From Acetobacteroides hydrogenigenes (lineage in GTDB: Bacteria > Bacteroidota > Bacteroidia > Bacteroidales > ZOR0009), in assembly GCF_004340205.1 (NCBI RefSeq), contig NZ_SLWB01000012.1:1-64000 (forward strand): a stretch of DNA of 64,000 bases, in the 5' to 3' direction. The translations under genes and the position numbers were made by a program. The notes beneath the pieces are model-generated. The model did not search any database and had not been told where the DNA came from. It saw only the letters and a program-made list of their open reading frames with translations. Each line of letters starts with the position of its first letter. The stretch's first letter is position 1. Positions 55,105 through 61,985 of the stretch are shown in pieces.

Positions 55105-56430
55105 ATGAAACGATTTATCACAAGTGCTCTTGCGCTAATTGTTGCCGCTACCTCATTCGGCCAACCCAAGCAGAGCCCTCAGGCAACCATCAAGCATGTT
55201 GACTGGGCCAAGAATGCCGTAATCTACGAGGTAAACACCCGCCAGTACACCCCCGAGGGAACCTTCAAGGCCATGCAGGCACACCTCCCCCGCCTCAAGC
55301 AGCTCGGCGTCGATATCCTCTGGTTTATGCCCATCCACAAGATTGGCGTAAAGGACCGCAAGGGCGAGCTGGGCAGCTACTACTCCATTCAGGACTACAA
55401 GAGCATCAACCCCGAGTTCGGCAATATGGATGACTTTAAGGCCACCGTTAAGGAGGCCCACAAGCTCGGCTTTAAGGTAATCATTGACTGGGTGGCCAAC
55501 CACACCTCGCGCGACTCGAAGTGGCTCATCGAGCATCCCGAGTGGTTCGTAAAGGACAAGGACGGGAACGTGCTTGCCCCATTCGACTGGAGCGACGTGG
55601 CCAAGCTCGACTACACCAGCAAGGAGATGCGCGCCGCCATGGTCGACGCCATGAAGTTCTGGCTCACCGAGGCCAACATCGACGGCTTCCGCTGCGATGT
55701 GGCCGGCGAGGTGCCCACCGATTTCTGGGATGATGCCCGTCGCGAGCTCGACAAGGTGAAGCCCGTATTCATGCTCGCCGAAGCCGAGAAGCCCGAACTT
55801 ACCCTAAAGGCTTTCGACATGGACTACGCCTGGAACCTTCACCACATCATGAACCAGATTGCACAGGGCAAGCAGGATGTAAGCGCCATCTCCGGCTACT
55901 TCAAGAAGCAGGATTCGCTCTACACCAAAAGCGCCATCAGGATGAGCTTCACCTCGAACCACGACGAGAACACCTGGAACGGCACCGAGTTCGAGCGCAT
56001 GGGCCCTGCGGCCAAAACCTTCGCTGCGCTCTGCTACATGATGCCCGGCATGCCGCTAATCTACAACGGACAGGAGGTTGCCTTTAACCGCCGCCTCGAG
56101 TTCTTCAAGAAGGATTCCATCGCTTGGAAGGACGACGCCGCCTACACCACCTTCTACCAAAAGCTCAACCAGCTCCGCAAGGCCAACAAGGCCCTTTGGA
56201 GCGGCGACAACCGCAACGTTTCGTACAAGGTCGATCCAAAGGGTAATACGCTAATCATCGAGCGCACCAAGGAGCAGAACCGGGTAGTAGCCCTGTTCAA
56301 CATGAGCGGCAAAGAGGTCCAAATGGCGACACCTTCGTCAGCAAAGAAGGAGTACCTCAGCGGCAAAACCTACAAGCCCAACACCAAGGTCACCCTAAAA
56401 CCTTGGGAGTTCTTAATCTTCGTAAAGTAG
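55105..56430 (+). CDS. Periplasmic alpha-amylase-family enzyme, GH13
   Basis: The 441-residue enzyme has a cleavable signal peptide (about 1-19) without lipobox, so it is probably periplasmic. The GH13 barrel is complete: DWVANHT (region I variant), nucleophile D198 in DGFRCDVA, acid E226 in MLAEAE, and transition-state stabiliser D287 in TSNHDEN. A short C-terminal beta domain ends at PWEFLIFVK. At 441 residues it is much smaller than SusG and lacks starch-binding insertions, which suggests action on short maltodextrins. It is closely similar to the cytoplasmic paralogue at 57623. The codons are more G/C-rich than in susCDE. Confidence 0.9.
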   Translation: MKRFITSALALIVAATSFGQPKQSPQATIKHVDWAKNAVIYEVNTRQYTPEGTFKAMQAHLPRLKQLGVDILWFMPIHKIGVKDRKGELGSYYSIQDYKSINPEFGNMDDFKATVKEAHKLGFKVIIDWVANHTSRDSKWLIEHPEWFVKDKDGNVLAPFDWSDVAKLDYTSKEMRAAMVDAMKFWLTEANIDGFRCDVAGEVPTDFWDDARRELDKVKPVFMLAEAEKPELTLKAFDMDYAWNLHHIMNQIAQGKQDVSAISGYFKKQDSLYTKSAIRMSFTSNHDENTWNGTEFERMGPAAKTFAALCYMMPGMPLIYNGQEVAFNRRLEFFKKDSIAWKDDAAYTTFYQKLNQLRKANKALWSGDNRNVSYKVDPKGNTLIIERTKEQNRVVALFNMSGKEVQMATPSSAKKEYLSGKTYKPNTKVTLKPWEFLIFVK

Positions 56431-56446
56431 CATACCATAGCGCATA

Positions 56447-56477
56447 GAGGCTGCTCGCACGAGCAGCCTCTTATTTT
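56447..56477 (+). terminator. Terminator of the periplasmic GH13 gene
   Basis: GAGGCTGCTC (56447-56456) pairs perfectly with 56461-56470 around a four-base loop; TTATTTTT follows. It lies 17 bases after the stop codon. Confidence 0.88.
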
Positions 56478-56512
56478 TGCCTCCATCTCCGGGTTCTCCG
56501 GCCACCAGCCTC

Positions 56513-57037
56513 AGCTCTTTTACTTCCAGGCTGAGCTCTAGAGCAACTTAGCTCAGCTCTACTGCCTCCAGCCTGAGTACTATTGCTTCCAGCTTAAGCT
56601 CTAGGGCTTCCAGTCCGAGTACTTTTGCTTCCAGCCCCAGCTCTAGGGCTTCCAGTCCGAGTACTTTTGTTTCCAGCCCCAGCTCTACGGCTTCCAGTCT
56701 GAATACTTTTGCTTCCAGCCCCAGCTCTACGGCTTCCAGTCCGAGTACTTTTGCTTCCAGCCTGAGCTCTTTTGTTTCCAGCCTAAACTCTAGAGCAACT
56801 TAGCTGAGTTCTGAAGCTACTGCGCCGAGCTCTTCTGCTACTGCGGCCAGCTCTACCGTTACTGCGCCCAGCTCTTTTGCTACTGGGCTAAGCTCTGGAG
56901 CTACTGCGCCCAGCTCTGGAACTACTGTGGCCAGCTCTTTTGCTACTGCGCTAAGCTCTTTTGCTACTGCGCTAAGCTCTGAAGCTACTGCGACGAGTTC
57001 TAAAGCTACTGCGACCAGCTCTGGAGCTACTGCGACG
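56513..57037. repeat. Tandem array, 25 units of exactly 21 bp
   Basis: The AGCTCT core (or AGTACT, AATACT, AGTTCT) recurs every 21 bases from 56513 to 57017 without a single insertion or deletion, although units differ at many positions. Units 1-14 carry a GCTTCCAG second half, units 15-25 a GCTACTGCG second half. The variant TCTAGAGCAACTTAGCT appears in units 2 and 14, twelve units apart. In one frame each strand is open except for a stop in those two units; the minus strand would encode Leu-containing heptads, but no ATG starts it. Confidence 0.9.
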
Positions 57038-57432
57038 AGTAAAGGGGGAGCTACCGTTCGCCAAGCAGTTCCCCATCCAGCATACGCACATCCGTGCAGG
57101 CCAGCGCCACCTCAAGCGGTGAACGCCCCCAATAGCAAACGACAACCAACCCCTAACGCATCTTATCCCCTAGGGATTCCGCTTTTACAGATTGAAGAAA
57201 ACGATCATTGGAAGAACAACCAACCAACAGAGGACATGCTTACTCGTACAGAATAAAGTTTCTCCGTGAACACCATGGCGAAGCCATACCAGATCGGCGC
57301 GAATTCTGTTCGAGCGAGCGGAGCTGCTACAACGCCAATTCTCGTAACAGCGACGAAAGGACTAGAAGCAAGCCTTTAAGATAGAGACATTCCACCGCGA
57401 CCGAGCGAGTTAATTCGGGCCAAGGGTTTTTC

Positions 57433-57457
57433 GTTCTTTTTGCCCTTCAAAAAGAAC
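57433..57457. repeat. Perfect 10-bp hairpin
   Basis: GTTCTTTTTG (57433-57442) pairs exactly with CAAAAAGAAC (57448-57457) around CCCTT. There is no T-tract after the stem and no gene ending nearby, so it is more likely a dispersed element than a terminator. Confidence 0.5.
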
Positions 57458-57556
57458 AGATAAGAAGAGAAAATCATCTTTATAAAGTTCTCTCCTCTTC
57501 TAATTACTGATCCTGCATTTTTTTAGGCGAAATCCCGCATCTTATTCCCCACCCCC

Positions 57557-57588
57557 TTGAATCCCCAACCACTTCTTCCCTATATTTG
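57557..57588 (+). promoter_or_regulatory. Promoter of the cytoplasmic GH13 gene
   Basis: TTG at 57557-57559 and TATATTTG at 57581-57588 are 21 bases apart and match the Bacteroidetes consensus fully. The GTG start is 34 bases downstream. No LacI-type palindrome is seen here, so its control may differ from the rest of the locus. Confidence 0.7.
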
Positions 57589-57622
57589 AGGCAGCACCAA
57601 AGAGGCATACAGCAAAAAAAAC

Positions 57623-58876
57623 GTGAAGCACCCCGATTGGACCAAGAACGCAACCATCTACGAGCTCAACGTTCGTCAATTCACCCCCGAGGGAACCTTT
57701 AGGGCCACCCAACAGCATCTAGTTCGCCTAAAAGACCTCGGCATTGGCATCGTATGGCTAATGCCGATCCACCCTATCGGAGAGCTCGAGCGGAAGGGAA
57801 CGCTGGGCAGCTACTACTCCGTAAAGGACTATACGGCCATCAACCCCGAGTTTGGAGACTTCGACGATTTCAAGGCTTTTGTTGATGAAGCCCACCGAAA
57901 CGGAATCCGGGTAATCATCGATTGGGTAGCCAACCACACCTCGCGCGATGCGGTTTGGATTACCGAACACCCCGACTGGTACAAGAGGGATAGCGCAGGA
58001 AACATTCGCGTCCCCTACGACTGGACGGACGTAGCCCAACTCGACACCAACAACCGCCACATGTGGCAGGGCATGGCCAGCTGCATGAAGTACTGGATCT
58101 CCGCGGCCAACATCGACGGCTTCCGCTGCGACATGGCCAGCCTGCTGCCCGTCGAATTTTGGGAGTACATCCGCCAAGAGATCGACAAGGAGCATCGCCT
58201 ATTCATGCTTGCCGAAAGCGAAGACCCCCTACTGCACCGAAAAGCCTTCAACGCCACCTACTACTGGGATCTCCACCATACAATGAACGGCCTTGTGCAG
58301 GGTAAGAATACCGTTGAAGACCTAGATCGATGCTTCAAGAAGCAGCACACCCTATTCTCCCCAAACGACATGAGGCTCATCTTTACCTCGAACCACGACG
58401 AGAATAGCTGGAACGGAACCGAGTTCGAACGAATGGGGATTGCGGCTAGGCAGATGGCCGTATTCTCGTTCCTTATCCCCGGAATGCCCCTTATCTACAA
58501 CGGACAGGAGGCAGCCCTTAGCCACCGCCTTAAGTTCTTCGACAAGGACAGCATCGAGTGGAATGTAAACCGCAACTTCGAGGAGCTATACAAGAAGCTA
58601 ACCGCACTAAAAAAGGAGCACGAAGCACTTTGGAATGCCGAATGGGGAGGCTCCTTTGGCTACCAGTTCAACGGACAAAGCAAAACATTTACGGTTGAAC
58701 GCAAAAAGAAGGGGGATATCGTTATAGGGCTCTTCAACTTTAGCTCCAATACGGCAAGCGCCAGCACTCCACCTTACCCCACAACCGACTACCTGAAGGG
58801 CTCCGTACACGGAGCCTCGAGAGGGATACGCATGCTGCCTTGGCAGTACATCGTACTAGTTAACAGCATCAGTTAA
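57623..58876 (+). CDS. Cytoplasmic alpha-amylase-family enzyme, GH13 paralogue
   Basis: This 417-residue enzyme begins directly with MKHPDWTKNATIYELNVRQF and has no signal peptide, so it should be cytoplasmic. The GTG at 57623 is the start because the homology with the periplasmic paralogue begins there and a promoter lies just upstream. Catalytic residues are D170 (DGFRCDMA), E198 (MLAESE) and D259 (TSNHDEN). It aligns with the 55105 product from start to end. It may hydrolyse maltodextrins that reach the cytoplasm, feeding GH65; transglycosylation is also possible. Confidence 0.88.
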   Translation: MKHPDWTKNATIYELNVRQFTPEGTFRATQQHLVRLKDLGIGIVWLMPIHPIGELERKGTLGSYYSVKDYTAINPEFGDFDDFKAFVDEAHRNGIRVIIDWVANHTSRDAVWITEHPDWYKRDSAGNIRVPYDWTDVAQLDTNNRHMWQGMASCMKYWISAANIDGFRCDMASLLPVEFWEYIRQEIDKEHRLFMLAESEDPLLHRKAFNATYYWDLHHTMNGLVQGKNTVEDLDRCFKKQHTLFSPNDMRLIFTSNHDENSWNGTEFERMGIAARQMAVFSFLIPGMPLIYNGQEAALSHRLKFFDKDSIEWNVNRNFEELYKKLTALKKEHEALWNAEWGGSFGYQFNGQSKTFTVERKKKGDIVIGLFNFSSNTASASTPPYPTTDYLKGSVHGASRGIRMLPWQYIVLVNSIS

Positions 58877-58908
58877 GCAGCCAACAACAAAACGCACTAC
58901 GTGCTACT

Positions 58909-58943
58909 CCCTATTCCCTATTCCCTATTCCCTGTTCACTGTT
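58909..58943. repeat. Heptanucleotide microsatellite, five units
   Basis: CCCTATT occurs three times in a row (58909-58929), then CCCTGTT and CACTGTT. It lies between convergent GH13 and acylphosphatase genes, six bases past the acylphosphatase stop, and could vary in copy number by slippage. It is outside coding sequence. Confidence 0.7.
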
Positions 58944-58949
58944 CACTAG

Positions 58950-59216
58950 CTATCGTACCCCAAAATATGTGTAGCCAACCAATGGCTGCGAGTGCGCCTC
59001 TACCCTATCAACAAGCGCTCTGGCAGGTCCAACTCTACAGTAGTCAACAAGCGTTTCTACGGCCACATCGTCGCCTTCGGCTTCCACCTCAACCTTTCCG
59101 TTCGGAAGATTACGAACAAAGCCAACAACACCAAGTTCCTGCGCCCTTCGTTCAACAAAATAACGAAACCCGACACCTTGAACACGCCCACTTACAACAA
59201 TACGCTTGCTTACCAT
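58950..59216 (-). CDS. acyP: Acylphosphatase
   Basis: The 88-residue protein hydrolyses acyl phosphates. The signature GRVQGVGFRYFVERRA contains the phosphate-binding loop and catalytic Arg, and GFVRNLPNGKVEVEAEG contains the catalytic Asn. The length is normal for the family. The ATG at 59216 (MVSKRIVVSG) is preferred over an in-frame GTG four codons earlier. A longer open frame on the other strand (58901-59218) is its shadow. Confidence 0.92.
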   Translation of the reverse strand: MVSKRIVVSGRVQGVGFRYFVERRAQELGVVGFVRNLPNGKVEVEAEGDDVAVETLVDYCRVGPARALVDRVEAHSQPLVGYTYFGVR

Positions 59217-59336
59217 AGCTACTAGCACATTACGATTAACAAAGTCTTAACAAAAATAGGCCAAAACCATGCAATTCTACAATGGGAATGGTGTCTAAAT
59301 CCGAGTAAAGCCAATACGTAAATCAAAAATCGACTA

Positions 59337-61853
59337 ATGAGTTCGAACACTTTTAAAATTGTAATCCTAGCATTCATCTTAGGATCTGCCCTAAGCAGTG
59401 CTGCCCAGCAGCGTTCGGGTGGGTCGGGGGCAAGCCATGGAGCTAACCCAGCAGGATCGCTTAAGCTTACCAAGATAACGGGAACCGTTATCGACAAATC
59501 GACCAGTAAGCCCGTCGAATACGCCAACATTGCCATCTACCGGGCAAAGGATAGCACGCTTGTTACCGGAGGCATTTCCGATAATGCAGGAAAGTTTTCC
59601 ATAGATAGAATACCTTACGGAATATACACGCTAAAGGTTAAATTCATCGGCTACTCGACATCGGTAGTTAAGGATGTGAAGGCAAACCAACCAACAACCG
59701 ATGTGGGGAAAATAGACATTAACCCTTCATCAAAAAACATAGAAGAGGTAACGGTAGTTGGCCGTAAAAACGAGGTGCAAAACAACCTCGACAAGAAGGT
59801 GTACAACATCGACCGAAGCATGTACGGCACAGGTGGAACTGCACTAGACATTATGCAATCGCTGCCTGCTGTTGCAGTTGATTTCGACGGCAACGTATCC
59901 ATGCGAGGATCGAGCGTTACCATTCTTATTGATGGAAGACCTTCGAACCTTGTAAGCCTCGACCAAATGCCAGCACACCTTATTCAGCGCGTTGAAATTA
60001 TTAGCAACCCTTCGGCCAAGTATGATCCCGAAGGTATGTCGGGTATCATCAACATTATCCTAAAGAAGAACATACAGCGCGGACTAAACGGCATGGTAAA
60101 CCTAAATGCCGGCTACAACAACAAGTGGATGGGATCGGCAACCCTAAACTACCGCAAGAATAAGGTTAACTTCTTCACCAACTACACGCTTCGCTCATTC
60201 AATGGAGAGAGCTACCAAGACTCATGGTCGAACAGCACCTTTAATGGAACCAACACCTTCCAGCAAAGAAACACGACTACTGACAATAAAATGAGGATGC
60301 AGAACATTCAAGCGGGAATAGACTACTACCTCAACGATAAAAATACGCTGAACACCTCGTTTACGCTTGAGCCCAGAAGCATGAGATCTAACGATGAAGC
60401 AACAGGCTACACCAATAGCAACGGAGTGAAGATGTACGACTACAATCGATACACCAAGAACAAAGGCTCTAACAAAGGTGGCTTTGAGTACGACTTAGCC
60501 TACAAGCGTACCTTTGCCCGCGAAGGCGAAGAGCTTACTGCCGAGTTTAACATCGATAGGGGAAACAACGAGATGGAGCAAACCTCCATAGAGCAAAACA
60601 CAAAGACGCCAGAAAATAATTTTACGAAACCTTTAACCCCCTACACCCATCAGCTTACCAATAGCAATAACGACAACGTAAGAACCATGTTCCGTACAGA
60701 CTACGTTCTTCCTTTGGCCGAAATGGGACGCGTAGAGGTTGGCTATATGCTATCGAACAGCCTAAGCAAATCGACCTACGATCTGTCAAAAGCTTACGCC
60801 GAAAATACGGCACCCGTTCTACAGCCTCAATACACCAATGATTTCGACTACCGCCAAACAGTAAATGCTGTATACGCAAACTACGGTATTAGCATCGGCA
60901 AATTTAAGGCTCAAGCAGGGCTTCGTGCCGAAAATGCCGACACCCATGGCGAGCAGAAGACCGAAAATACCTCGTTCAGGAAGAACTTCTTCGACTTCTT
61001 CCCTTCGGCATTCGTAAAGTATGCACCCAACGATAACAACGAGTTCGGCATTAACTATAGCCGACGCACCAACAGACCAAGAATGTGGTCGCTAAACCCA
61101 TTCGTTAACCGTGCCGATACGCTCAATACATCACAGGGAAATCCCGACCTAGATCCTGAGTACATCAATTCGTTCGAAGTTGGATACACTCGCATCTTCA
61201 ACAAGAATTCGGTATCGCTTACCGCTTTCTACCGTAAAACAACCGGCATTGTTGCCACTATACGCCAGCAGGTAGATGCCCTTCGCTCTTTCACCACCTT
61301 TGTTAACCTCAACAGCGGCGAATCGTATGGTGCCGAAGCTGCGGCAAACATCAACATTTTTAAGTGGTGGAATACCAACTGGAGCTACAGTTACTTCCAC
61401 ACAAAGCTTACCGACAACAGCAGCGTGCTTGACAATAAGACAAAGGACTCCGACTCGTGGACGCTAAGGGCCACATCAAACTGGTTCCTAAGCAAGCAAT
61501 TTAGCCTACAAGCCATGTACAACTACAGATCACCAGTTGTTACTACTGGGGCTGGAGGATTCCGTGGAATGGGCGGTGCTTCTCAAGGAAAATCTCATGC
61601 GAGCTACACCGTAGACATGGGAGCTCGTTACTCCATACTTAAAGGGAAAGGCGACGTTAGCCTAAGGGTTAGCGATATATTTGACACCGGAAGGTATATC
61701 ACTGATGGGTTTGGACCTAACTATACCTCCTACTCTAAGAGCTGGAGGCAGACACCAAACGTCTTCCTAGGGTTTACCTACCGCATTAACGACTTTAAGC
61801 GTAAACCACAAAAGCAGCAAGATCAAAATAGCATGGACGAAGAAATGATGTAA
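59337..61853 (+). CDS. TonB-dependent-receptor-like outer membrane protein, OMP_b-brl_3 type
   Basis: The 838-residue protein has a signal peptide (about 1-23), a Gly/Ser linker and a carboxypeptidase-regulatory-like domain (about 45-130, GTVIDKSTSKPVEYANIAIY). A plug-like domain (about 155-245, with VSMRGSSVTILIDGRPSNL) and a large barrel (250-825) follow. It ends in a hydrophilic tail rich in Gln, Asp and Glu after FTYRINDFKRKP, which is unusual because barrels normally end in an aromatic residue. It has no SusD or DUF4249 partner. Such receptors are often linked to metal or peptide uptake; the substrate here is unknown. Confidence 0.85.
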   Translation: MSSNTFKIVILAFILGSALSSAAQQRSGGSGASHGANPAGSLKLTKITGTVIDKSTSKPVEYANIAIYRAKDSTLVTGGISDNAGKFSIDRIPYGIYTLKVKFIGYSTSVVKDVKANQPTTDVGKIDINPSSKNIEEVTVVGRKNEVQNNLDKKVYNIDRSMYGTGGTALDIMQSLPAVAVDFDGNVSMRGSSVTILIDGRPSNLVSLDQMPAHLIQRVEIISNPSAKYDPEGMSGIINIILKKNIQRGLNGMVNLNAGYNNKWMGSATLNYRKNKVNFFTNYTLRSFNGESYQDSWSNSTFNGTNTFQQRNTTTDNKMRMQNIQAGIDYYLNDKNTLNTSFTLEPRSMRSNDEATGYTNSNGVKMYDYNRYTKNKGSNKGGFEYDLAYKRTFAREGEELTAEFNIDRGNNEMEQTSIEQNTKTPENNFTKPLTPYTHQLTNSNNDNVRTMFRTDYVLPLAEMGRVEVGYMLSNSLSKSTYDLSKAYAENTAPVLQPQYTNDFDYRQTVNAVYANYGISIGKFKAQAGLRAENADTHGEQKTENTSFRKNFFDFFPSAFVKYAPNDNNEFGINYSRRTNRPRMWSLNPFVNRADTLNTSQGNPDLDPEYINSFEVGYTRIFNKNSVSLTAFYRKTTGIVATIRQQVDALRSFTTFVNLNSGESYGAEAAANINIFKWWNTNWSYSYFHTKLTDNSSVLDNKTKDSDSWTLRATSNWFLSKQFSLQAMYNYRSPVVTTGAGGFRGMGGASQGKSHASYTVDMGARYSILKGKGDVSLRVSDIFDTGRYITDGFGPNYTSYSKSWRQTPNVFLGFTYRINDFKRKPQKQQDQNSMDEEMM

Positions 61854-61870
61854 GCCTTGTTCTAACATAG

Positions 61871-61908
61871 AAAAGCGGGAATCCCTACGGGTTTCCGCTT
61901 TTTTCTTT
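61871..61908 (+). terminator. Terminator after the 59337-61853 gene
   Basis: AAAAGCGG (61871-61878) pairs with CCGCTTTT (61895-61902), followed by TTCTTTT. It lies 18 bases after the stop codon. Confidence 0.85.
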
Positions 61909-61985
61909 TGCTAAGCATTTACATGCTAGCAAGGTCGAATATTCATACAAAATCGAAATCTAAGAAGCAACGTATATTATGCATA

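Larger units (their letters stand above)
56431..57622. other. 1.2-kb intergenic region with a 21-bp array
   Basis: Between the two GH13 genes are a terminator (56447-56477), the 25-unit array (56513-57037), an undistinguished stretch with an open frame ending at 57256, a perfect 10-bp hairpin (57433-57457) and the promoter of the second GH13 (57557-57588). I do not call the GTG-started frame 56927-57256 as a gene. Confidence 0.6.

Noticed and set aside
56927-57256. GTG-started plus-strand gene for a Ser/Thr/Ala-rich protein
   Set aside because: The start lies inside the 21-bp array, no promoter precedes it, and the part outside the array shows no protein-like composition. It is kept only as a possibility in the findings.
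58901-59218. Plus-strand 105-codon gene
   Set aside because: It is the shadow of the acylphosphatase gene on the other strand, which has clear family motifs.
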